From UBA2137 sp050251555 (lineage in GTDB: Bacteria; Pseudomonadota; Alphaproteobacteria; Micavibrionales; Micavibrionaceae), in NCBI GenBank assembly GCA_050251555.1, contig JBFWMN010000044.1:1-14597 (forward strand): 14,597 nucleotides of DNA, written 5' to 3'. A program made the translations under genes and the position numbers. Under the pieces are notes generated by a model. The model had not been told where the DNA came from. It saw only the letters and a list, made by a program, of their open reading frames with translations, and made no database searches. Shown one piece after another: positions 7,505 to 12,848 of this stretch; position 1 is the stretch's first letter, and each line of letters opens with the position of its first letter.

Positions 7505-8626
7505 CTATGCCGCCAGTTGCGACGGGTTCTCTATGTAGTTTATTTTCAAAGACTCTGCAACACCTTTATGCGTAATTTGTCCGTAGCAAACATTTAGCCC
7601 GTTTCTGAAGTCGGAATCCTCGCTAAGAGCCCGTTTCCAGCCTTTGTTTGCCAACTGCAACGCATAGGGTAAAACAGCATTATTTAATGCCAATGCCGAC
7701 GTGAGTGCGACAGCACCAGGCATATTAGCTACGCAATAATGAATCACCCCATCAATTTCATAGACGGGATCTTTATGCGTTGTGGCATGCGACGTTTCAA
7801 AACATCCGCCCTGATCAATCGCGATATCGACAATGACAGAGCCTTTCTTCATGGTTTTGAGCATGTCTTTAGTAATAAGCTTGGGTGCGGATGCTCCGGG
7901 AATAAGAACCGCACCGATCACAAGATCCGCGTTCGCCGCATAACGCTCCACGGCATCTGTTGTCGAATAGACAACACGGGCACGGCCTGCGAAATAATCG
8001 TCCAGCTCGCGCATTTTATCGGGTGAGCGCTCAAGGATCGTGACATCCGCTTCCATGCCGACAGCCATACGGGCCGCATTAAAGCCTGCAACACCGCCGC
8101 CAAGGATTAGAACCTGTGCGGGTTCAACACCGGGCACGCCGCCAATTAGACGGCCCAGACCGCCCAGATGCTTTTGAAGGTAATGCGCACCGACTTGCGT
8201 TCCCAAACGTCCTGCAACCTCGCTCATGGGCGCCAGAAGCGGCAAGCCTTTACCACCTTTACCCGTTACGGTTTCATAAGCGATGGCGATACATTTGGAG
8301 TCCATAAGCGCCTTGGCCTGCTCGGGATCGGGGGCAAGATGGAGGTAGGTGAACAGAATCTGGCCTTCACGCAACATCTTACACTCAATGGCTTGAGGCT
8401 CTTTCACCTTAATGATCATGTCATTCGCAGCAAAGATCTCGGCGGCTGTGGGGATGATTTTGGCACCCGCTGCCTTATAATCCTCATCGGAAAAGCCGAT
8501 CCCGGCCCCCGCATTGGTTTCAACCGAAACATTATGACCGGCAGCCACCAGCTCTTTTACGGAAGCGGGCACAAGGCCGACGCGATTTTCTTGTTGTTTA
8601 ATCTCTCTTGGAACACCGATTTTCAT
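7505..8626 (-). CDS. ald: alanine dehydrogenase
   Basis: NAD-dependent L-alanine dehydrogenase interconverts L-alanine with pyruvate, ammonium and NADH in the cytoplasm. With ATG 8626 as start the product is 373 residues, the family length, and opens MKIGVPREIK. A TTG three codons upstream is possible but less likely. Catalytic and substrate residues match the well-studied enzymes in position: R15 (NRVGL), K75 (KVKEP), H96 (YLHLAPD) and the Asp of IAIDQGG. The Rossmann motif LILGGGVAGFNAA lies at about 173-185. It stands alone, with no adjacent lrp/asnC regulator in view. Just ahead of the start is an 11-bp hairpin that covers the only ribosome-binding candidate (GGGGG). tRNA-Asp follows by 13 bases with no terminator between. 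Confidence 0.97.
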   Translation of the reverse strand: MKIGVPREIKQQENRVGLVPASVKELVAAGHNVSVETNAGAGIGFSDEDYKAAGAKIIPTAAEIFAANDMIIKVKEPQAIECKMLREGQILFTYLHLAPDPEQAKALMDSKCIAIAYETVTGKGGKGLPLLAPMSEVAGRLGTQVGAHYLQKHLGGLGRLIGGVPGVEPAQVLILGGGVAGFNAARMAVGMEADVTILERSPDKMRELDDYFAGRARVVYSTTDAVERYAANADLVIGAVLIPGASAPKLITKDMLKTMKKGSVIVDIAIDQGGCFETSHATTHKDPVYEIDGVIHYCVANMPGAVALTSALALNNAVLPYALQLANKGWKRALSEDSDFRNGLNVCYGQITHKGVAESLKINYIENPSQLAA

Positions 8627-8670
8627 GGCAAACAAAAACCCCCATACATTTATTGATGAATGAGGGTTTT
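8627..8670 (-). promoter_or_regulatory. terminator-like hairpin in the ald leader
   Basis: On the minus strand, AAAACCCTCAT (8660-8670) pairs with ATGGGGGTTTT (8635-8645): 11 bp with one G-U, a 14-base loop, then the T-rich TGTTT tail. The downstream arm holds the GGGGG that would serve as ald ribosome binding site, and the T-run ends about 10 bases before ATG 8626. It could end transcription from the small genes upstream, act as an attenuator, or block ald translation. Confidence 0.6.
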
Positions 8671-8693
8671 ATACCATTTCAGTTGCTTGTCGC

Positions 8694-8721
8694 GCTATAG
8701 CCGCATGGCTGTTATTCGCAA
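8694..8721 (-). promoter_or_regulatory. possible ald promoter
   Basis: The minus strand shows TTGCGA (8716-8721), 16 bases, then TATAGC (8694-8699). The spacer contains the short inverted repeat AGCC-ATGC-GGCT. Transcription from here would include the ald leader hairpin. The match to a sigma-70 promoter is moderate and unconfirmed. Confidence 0.3.
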
Positions 8722-8732
8722 AATTTATCGGC

Positions 8733-8870
8733 TTAAGGGCTAGGGAAACCTGGATTGAAGCTGACCTGCCCGCTGACCTGCATAATCGGTCTTTCTTGCT
8801 CAATATAATCTGCCGTAGACATATCAAATTTCAGAATTTGTCCGCCCAATGTCGGTCTATAAACAGCCAT
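8733..8870 (-). CDS. 45-residue protein of unknown function (micro-gene 2)
   Basis: A 45-codon frame starts at ATG 8870 with a strong AAGGAG ribosome binding site six bases ahead and ends with TAA at 8733-8735. The product begins MAVYRPTLGGQILKFDMSTA and ends in NPGFPSP. It has no hydrophobic segment, signal peptide or cysteine. The middle is acidic (ADYIEQE) and the second half repeats a QVSGQVSF pattern. I recognise no family. It lies 59 bases after another micro-gene on the same strand, and both follow ispE. The good ribosome binding site, sensible codon use and tandem arrangement argue for a real gene. No homology evidence is available to me. Confidence 0.6.
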   Translation of the reverse strand: MAVYRPTLGGQILKFDMSTADYIEQERPIMQVSGQVSFNPGFPSP

Positions 8871-8876
8871 GTTCAA

Positions 8877-8882
8877 CTCCTT
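8877..8882 (-). promoter_or_regulatory. ribosome binding site of the 45-residue gene
   Basis: AAGGAG on the minus strand, six bases before ATG 8870. It is among the best Shine-Dalgarno matches in the window and is the main reason for calling so short a gene. Confidence 0.65.
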
Positions 8883-8917
8883 ACCTCTTCGGTCAGTACC
8901 AAGAATACGGGAAAAGC

Positions 8918-8934
8918 CTTAACGGAGAGTTAAG
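8918..8934 (-). promoter_or_regulatory. hairpin over the stop codon of the 38-residue gene
   Basis: The minus strand reads CTTAAC-TCTCC-GTTAAG, a perfect 6-bp stem with a 5-base loop that contains the TAA stop of micro-gene 1. The following GCTTTTCCC has only four T, so it is a weak terminator at best; an RNA-stability or translation-coupling role is also possible. Confidence 0.4.
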
Positions 8935-9046
8935 CCCCGACGATCTCTTGTGTCATGGAGAGAGAGTTCTCGCGGAAAGCGGATACGACCATCAGGAATT
9001 TACCGGATTCGCCGCGCTCGTTTTTGATTGTGAAAATGCGTGCCAT
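8930..9046 (-). CDS. 38-residue protein of unknown function (micro-gene 1)
   Basis: A 38-codon frame starts at ATG 9046 with a GGGAG ribosome binding site eight bases ahead and ends with TAA at 8930-8932. The product begins MARIFTIKNERGESGKFLMV and ends SMTQEIVGA. It has a basic, charged first half, one short hydrophobic run (FLMVVSAF), no signal peptide and no cysteine. I recognise no family. The frame stays open for 18 codons past the TAA before a TGA, but nothing indicates read-through. It lies 84 bases after ispE and 59 bases before the second micro-gene, all on the same strand. A 12-bp palindrome stands 41 bases upstream. Confidence 0.6.
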   Translation of the reverse strand: MARIFTIKNERGESGKFLMVVSAFRENSLSMTQEIVGA

Positions 9047-9054
9047 ATTCTTTT

Positions 9055-9059
9055 CTCCC
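9055..9059 (-). promoter_or_regulatory. ribosome binding site of the 38-residue gene
   Basis: GGGAG on the minus strand, eight bases before ATG 9046, inside the purine-rich stretch AAAGGGAGAAAAG. Confidence 0.55.
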
Positions 9060-9086
9060 TTTGCCGACTTTAAAGCCGTTGATCTG

Positions 9087-9098
9087 TTTCTTAAGAAA
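9087..9098. repeat. 12-bp perfect palindrome upstream of the micro-genes
   Basis: TTTCTTAAGAAA is its own reverse complement. It lies in the 84-base gap between ispE and the first micro-gene and could be an operator. At this AT-rich composition chance is not excluded. Confidence 0.35.
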
Positions 9099-9130
9099 TA
9101 GACCTAAAAAGTTAAGAAAAGATTGACGCC

Positions 9131-9952
9131 CTACGCGCTTTTATAAGAATGCGCCAACTTGACCCACCACGTGGGGTGACGCTTGGCAATATGGGCGGCG
9201 GCGGTACTTGCCTTTTCCCGATCAGCAAAGACGGCGTAGCAGGCCGAACCCGAGCCTGAGAGCCGCGTGTTCATCGACCCGTCGCTTTCGGCAAGCAGCC
9301 CCAGACATGTCCGAATTGCGGGATAGAGTTTCATCGCGGTGCGCGCCAGATCATTTTCAAGAATAGGCTTCTGGGTGATCTTGTCGGGACGCGCACCATA
9401 GACGATTTTGGTGGAGCTGTGCACATCGGGCCATACCACAAGGAAATGCCCGTCAAAAGGGACTTTCTCAAGCGGCTTGATAATGTCACCCCGCCCCTCC
9501 ATGTGAACAGGCTTTGATTCCACACATACACCCGTATCGCTGCCGAGATTAAGGGCCAGCGCCGTGAGGCGATCCAAAGGCCAGTTAATCTCAAAGAATG
9601 TATTCAGACCCCGCAAAACGCCTGCCGCATCGGCAGAACCGCCACCTAGCCCCGCACCGGCAGGCAGGTTTTTTTTCAATTGAATGGAGATTTTAGGCGG
9701 TGCGCCGCTCGCCTGAAAGAAGAGCTTGGCGGCTTTGACCACCAGATCGTCATTCTGGTTGATCGGGCAATGGCTGGCAAACTCGCCCCCCACGCTGTAT
9801 TGAAACGATTTGGCTTGGGAAAATTGCAGCCAGTCACCGATATTCAGGAAACCGACATCGGAAGACAGATCATGAAAACCATCTTCGCGCTTGCGGATAA
9901 TTTTGAGGTTATAATTGATCTTGGCAGGGGCAAAAATTTTCAGCGGTTTCAC
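9131..9952 (-). CDS. ispE: 4-diphosphocytidyl-2-C-methyl-D-erythritol kinase
   Basis: This GHMP-family kinase phosphorylates CDP-methylerythritol at the 2-hydroxyl with ATP, the fourth step of the MEP isoprenoid pathway. The 273 residues open FAPAKINYNLKI with catalytic K11. The ATP-binding loop LPAGAGLGGGSADAAG lies at 96-111, and D139 in LGSDTGV is the catalytic acid/base. The C-terminal GHMP motif is LSGSGSACYAVF (231-242). The start is GTG 9952, overlapping the ispDF stop in GTGA, with GGAGG seven bases ahead. ispE next to ispDF groups three consecutive steps. The LGSDTGVCV stretch is more divergent than the usual GADVPVF form, but the Asp is kept. Confidence 0.95.
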   Translation of the reverse strand: MKPLKIFAPAKINYNLKIIRKREDGFHDLSSDVGFLNIGDWLQFSQAKSFQYSVGGEFASHCPINQNDDLVVKAAKLFFQASGAPPKISIQLKKNLPAGAGLGGGSADAAGVLRGLNTFFEINWPLDRLTALALNLGSDTGVCVESKPVHMEGRGDIIKPLEKVPFDGHFLVVWPDVHSSTKIVYGARPDKITQKPILENDLARTAMKLYPAIRTCLGLLAESDGSMNTRLSGSGSACYAVFADREKASTAAAHIAKRHPTWWVKLAHSYKSA

Positions 9953-11115
9953 GCAGCCGCCTCCCCGTCGCCGTCACCATCTGTATCGGGCAGAGCAACC
10001 GAGACAATGGCTTGTGCGGCTATCCCCTCACCACGCCCTGTGAAACCAAGCTTTTCGGTGGTGGTTGCCTTGATATTGACGCGTTGAAGCGACATTTTTG
10101 CAAGTGCAGCAATATTGGCGCGAATATTTTCACGATGCGGTCCGACCTTAGGCGCTTCGCATATAAGTGTGACGTCAATATGTAGGAGACGCCCGCCACT
10201 TATCCGCAGCAAATTAAGGGCTTCAGTAAGGAAAAGACTTGAGTCAGCCCCCCTCCATCGTGAGTCGGACGGCGGAAAATGCTGGCCTATATCACCCTCG
10301 CCGATTGCCCCCAACACGGCATCGGTAATGGCATGGAGAACGACATCCGCATCCGAATGCCCTTCCAGACGATGGGTGTGGGGAATTTTAACGCCGCCGA
10401 GAATCACATGATCACCTTCCGTAAAGCGGTGAACATCGAAGCCCTGCCCCGTGACGGTGATATATTGCCCAGCAATCATTGAATTTGCCCGCTCGTAATC
10501 GTCTCTATATGTGATCTTAAAGGTGCGCGTATCGCCTGCCACTTCATGAATTTTGTGTCCTGCGGCTTCGAGCACCTGCGCATCATCACTGATATCATTC
10601 CGGTCCAAGGACGCATAGGCCGCTTGCAGCTCTCTCAAAGTAAAACCTTGCGGGGTCTGGATCGCGCTATAGGCATTGCGATCTTCGGGCACACCGTTTT
10701 TGCGCAGTGAATCGCTGACAGGAATGACGGGAATAACGCCTTTTGCCCCACCCTCAAGCGCGGCAATAACGCGGCTGATGGCAGCCTCTTTTACAAAAGG
10801 CCTCGCCGCATCATGGATCAGCACATAATCGGCGTTTAAGCTCTCCAGACCGTTGGCAACGGATATGGTGCGTGTCGCACCACCAAAAACAGGGGCAGGC
10901 AGCTCCAGCCCCTTCACGGCCTCCTGATAATAGGATTGATGGTCAGGATGAATCACGCATGTGACGGATGTGATAGCGGCATGTTTCAGAAAGGCCTCAA
11001 TGCTATGACGCAAAACGGTCTTTCCGCCCAAAGGCAGGTAAGGCTTAGGCAGAGCACTCCCCTCACCCATTCGCGAGGAACAGCCTGCGGCAACGATGAG
11101 GACGGCAATAGTCAT
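9949..11115 (-). CDS. ispDF: bifunctional MEP cytidylyltransferase / MEcPP synthase (IspD-IspF fusion)
   Basis: This fused enzyme covers steps three and five of the MEP pathway: cytidylation of methylerythritol phosphate (IspD, about 1-215) and cyclisation of the IspE product to MEcPP (IspF, about 220-378). IspD shows VLIVAAGCSSRMG with the substrate residues of PKPYLPLGG and the LIHDAARPFV motif. IspF shows the zinc ligands D227 and H229 (GFDVHRF) and H253 (EGHSDADV). The fusion is typical of alphaproteobacteria. ATG 11115, giving 388 residues, fits the family start. A longer frame upstream overlaps the divergent RES gene and has no conserved sequence. No clear Shine-Dalgarno sequence is seen. 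A TTGACA (11148-11153) may be its -35 box, but the -10 is unclear. The C-terminus ends in an Asp/Gly-rich tail. Confidence 0.96.
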   Translation of the reverse strand: MTIAVLIVAAGCSSRMGEGSALPKPYLPLGGKTVLRHSIEAFLKHAAITSVTCVIHPDHQSYYQEAVKGLELPAPVFGGATRTISVANGLESLNADYVLIHDAARPFVKEAAISRVIAALEGGAKGVIPVIPVSDSLRKNGVPEDRNAYSAIQTPQGFTLRELQAAYASLDRNDISDDAQVLEAAGHKIHEVAGDTRTFKITYRDDYERANSMIAGQYITVTGQGFDVHRFTEGDHVILGGVKIPHTHRLEGHSDADVVLHAITDAVLGAIGEGDIGQHFPPSDSRWRGADSSLFLTEALNLLRISGGRLLHIDVTLICEAPKVGPHRENIRANIAALAKMSLQRVNIKATTTEKLGFTGRGEGIAAQAIVSVALPDTDGDGDGEAAA

Positions 11116-11129
11116 GGGGTTTAGTTTGT

Positions 11130-12197
11130 GTGGAATTTTGCTTAAGCTGTCAATGTTCCAATAACTGCTATTTACCAAAGTCTTTGTATAAAATGACACT
11201 TTCAGACGAAATTAATTTTATTAAAAAAAATCTTAAATCACTAACGACAGACGATATAGTCTCAATTCTTGCCCCGTATAGAGATCAATTTGAAATTAGA
11301 TGCCCTTTGCTTAATTCAAAAAGTTTTTTTTACAGAGGACGCTTGCTGGGTGAGAAGCTAGTAAAAGAGTTTGTAGATTTTAGTAAACTAAGTTACCCAA
11401 AAAAAAATAATATATCCCTCGGTAGAGCTAACAGAGAAGGCGCGTCTACTTTCTATTGTTGCTCTAGCAAAGAAGCTGTTTTTTACGAGTTAGATGTAAA
11501 AAAAGGCGACGAGATCATTTTAACAAATTGGCAAAACACGGTGCCGATGTTGGTTAGTCATATAGGGTATGACCCAGAAGTTTTAAAAAAGTTAGGGTCT
11601 ACAAGAAAATGTCCCGATTGGGCACATTCCGACCATAATGTGGAGACCTTTTTTGCGCCAACGATCTCCAATCAAGTTGCAAAAAAAATATACAATTTAC
11701 AAAAGCAGAGAGATCAAAATTATCAGGTACGAAAATTTTTTAATGATGAGTTCACTTCATTGAGTAAAGACAATTATCACCTGACTAACGCAATTGCCGA
11801 ATTTCACCTAGGCAATATTCATGGGAAAAACCATCAGTTTGCAGGCATAACATACCCAAGTGTAAGAATGTCGGGCAATTCTGACAATCTTGCAATTCTT
11901 CCCAGTTTTTTTGACAAACATTTTACCTTGAGAAGAATCTCACACATAAGAATCTTAAATAGAGCCGGAAAAAAAATTCAAATTAAAGAAGTTGACTATG
12001 CAACTGAAATTGACAGTCTGGGGCGCCCTTCATGGAAAGGAAGAACGCTAAAATGGGAAGTTAAATCTCAAGAGTTCGTAACGATGAGAGTTGAAAGTGG
12101 TAGAGATAAATTTGGATATTATGAGTTAGGTAAAGATGGCCAGCCGCTTTATTGGCAAGCTTATAACTCTAGACAAGAAAAAATAGATCCAATTTAG
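11130..12197 (+). CDS. RES-domain protein, AT-rich, no partner antitoxin visible
   Basis: The product looks like a RES-domain protein, a family whose studied toxin members consume NAD+. From GTG 11130 it has 355 residues. The RES core is about 67-262: the FYRGR arginine (R69), SLGRANREGASTFYCCSS (96-113), the FYEL glutamate (E120) and the serine in ITYPSVR (S244), followed by NLAIL. These correspond to the Arg-Glu-Ser trio that names the family. The first 13 residues hold four cysteines (4, 7, 9, 13), possibly a zinc site. A tail of about 75 residues follows the core. An ATG at 11193 is an alternative start that would drop the cysteines. It is the only plus-strand gene, is much richer in A+T than its neighbours, and ends five bases from the 3' end of tRNA-Val, all signs of acquisition. 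No Xre-type antitoxin gene is adjacent. RES assignment is from motif reading only. Confidence 0.75.
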   Translation: MEFCLSCQCSNNCYLPKSLYKMTLSDEINFIKKNLKSLTTDDIVSILAPYRDQFEIRCPLLNSKSFFYRGRLLGEKLVKEFVDFSKLSYPKKNNISLGRANREGASTFYCCSSKEAVFYELDVKKGDEIILTNWQNTVPMLVSHIGYDPEVLKKLGSTRKCPDWAHSDHNVETFFAPTISNQVAKKIYNLQKQRDQNYQVRKFFNDEFTSLSKDNYHLTNAIAEFHLGNIHGKNHQFAGITYPSVRMSGNSDNLAILPSFFDKHFTLRRISHIRILNRAGKKIQIKEVDYATEIDSLGRPSWKGRTLKWEVKSQEFVTMRVESGRDKFGYYELGKDGQPLYWQAYNSRQEKIDPI

Positions 12198-12202
12198 GAA
12201 AA

Positions 12203-12278
12203 TGGTGGGCGGTAACGGGCTCGAACCGCTGACCCTCTCGGTGTAAACGAGATGCTCTACCAACTGAGCTAACCGCCC
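12203..12278 (-). tRNA. tRNA-Val (anticodon TAC)
   Basis: The 76-base minus-strand gene includes the encoded CCA (12203-12205). The acceptor stem GGGCGGT pairs perfectly with ACCGCCC. The anticodon stem TCTCG/CGAGA encloses the loop TTTACAC, giving anticodon TAC. The D arm AGCTCAGTTGGTAGAGC and T loop GTTCGAG are standard. No terminator hairpin follows: the convergent RES gene begins five bases beyond the CCA. Confidence 0.97.
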
Positions 12279-12298
12279 GATATGAAATTTCCTATCGG
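12277..12298. repeat. near-perfect 22-bp palindrome at the 5' edge of tRNA-Val
   Basis: CCGATA at 12277-12282 and TATCGG at 12293-12298 flank TGAAATTTCC. Twenty of 22 positions are self-complementary. The palindrome reaches the first two bases of the mature tRNA and would form a hairpin in the pre-tRNA leader. Confidence 0.45.
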
Positions 12299-12306
12299 AA
12301 GGCAAT

Positions 12307-12335
12307 CAAATAACGAAAAGGCAGACAACAATCAA
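12307..12335 (-). promoter_or_regulatory. possible tRNA-Val promoter
   Basis: The minus strand has TTGATT (12330-12335), 17 bases, then TATTTG (12307-12312). Spacing is ideal and the -35 fair, but the -10 is poor. It would give a leader of about 20-25 bases before the tRNA, containing the palindrome. Confidence 0.3.
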
Positions 12336-12359
12336 GCCCTTTCATCACAAATCACAAAT

Positions 12360-12395
12360 AAAAAAAGACCGTGAGGAAATGCCCCACGGCCTTTT
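12360..12395 (-). terminator. intrinsic terminator of the HU gene
   Basis: On the minus strand GGCCGTGGGG (12382-12391), loop CATTT and CCTCACGGTC (12367-12376) form a 10-bp stem with two G-U pairs. Seven T follow (12360-12366), and AAAA upstream can extend the pairing. It lies 27 bases after the HU stop. Confidence 0.92.
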
Positions 12396-12422
12396 CGAAT
12401 TCACTGACGTGAAAACAAGTGA

Positions 12423-12698
12423 TTACTTGTTAACGGCGTCTTTCAGTTCTTTACCGGCTTTGAAGGTAGGACGCTTCGAAGCAGGGATTTTGATTGTTTC
12501 GCCTGTGCGTGGGTTGCGGCCTGTTGTGGCAGCGCGCTTGGAAACGGAAAATGTACCGAAACCAACGAGACGAACTTCGTCGCCTTTTTTCAGAGAAGCT
12601 TTGATGCAGTCAATAACTGCTTCGAGAGCTGTCTGGGCTTTTGTTTTAGGAAGGTCAGCTTGTTTTGCAACAGCATCGATCAGTTCAGATTTATTCAC
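12423..12698 (-). CDS. hupB: HU-family DNA-binding protein
   Basis: This is a histone-like nucleoid protein, 91 residues, that bends DNA as a dimer. With a GTG start at 12698, preceded by GGGGG, it opens MNKSELIDAVAKQADLPKTK in standard HU style. A longer frame to 12740 lacks conserved sequence. The dimerisation helices cover about 3-40. The beta-arm follows, with the signature VGFGTFSVSKRAATTGRNP (47-65) and the tip sequence GRNPRTGE, then PTFKAGKELKDAVN. C32 in the second helix (AVIDCIKA) is a minor oddity. It follows lon by 150 bp, a common alphaproteobacterial order, and is closed by a strong terminator. HU rather than IHF is indicated by length and the KSELIDAVA opening. The gene symbol is by homology class; other HU symbols are possible. 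Confidence 0.95.
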   Translation of the reverse strand: MNKSELIDAVAKQADLPKTKAQTALEAVIDCIKASLKKGDEVRLVGFGTFSVSKRAATTGRNPRTGETIKIPASKRPTFKAGKELKDAVNK

Positions 12699-12729
12699 GG
12701 GATACCCCCATAGTTTTAAAGTTGAACAC

Positions 12730-12753
12730 CCTGTCCTCACCGTTGAGGGCAGG
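12730..12753 (-). promoter_or_regulatory. hairpin in the HU leader
   Basis: The minus strand reads CCTG-C-CCTCA, loop ACGG, TGAGG-A-CAGG: stems of 5 and 4 bp separated by one mismatch. It lies 32-55 bases before the HU GTG and is not followed by a T-run, so it is not a terminator. I found no clear promoter in the lon to HU gap. Confidence 0.4.
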
Positions 12754-12848
12754 TGGAAATGCTGTAGCGCAACACAATTAAAATCTAATGTAAGCGAAGC
12801 ACACAGCGGCTTTCCGAGAATCAGTTTTACGCCTGTTTAAAAGGAGAT

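Noticed and set aside
8930..9046. Stop-codon read-through joining micro-gene 1 to the 18 codons beyond its TAA
   Set aside because: The extra frame is open but short, the context shows no recoding signal I know, and the second gene has its own strong ribosome binding site.
8849..9073. A 74-codon plus-strand frame through the micro-gene region
   Set aside because: It runs antisense to both micro-genes and lacks their ribosome binding sites. The minus-strand frames have the better translation signals.
11116..11199. Extension of ispDF upstream to 11199
   Set aside because: The added 28 residues have no conservation to IspD, the region is AT-rich like the RES gene, and ATG 11115 gives the usual MTIAVLIVAAG opening.
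11116..12203. Flanking direct repeat of the tRNA-Val 3' end, as an integrated island would leave
   Set aside because: I compared the tRNA 3' end with the sequence near 11116-11200 and saw no matching copy, and no integrase gene is present.
12699..12740. Extension of the HU gene upstream to 12740
   Set aside because: HU proteins begin at MNKSELI; the GTG at 12698 with GGGGG ahead fits, and the extra residues cover the leader hairpin.
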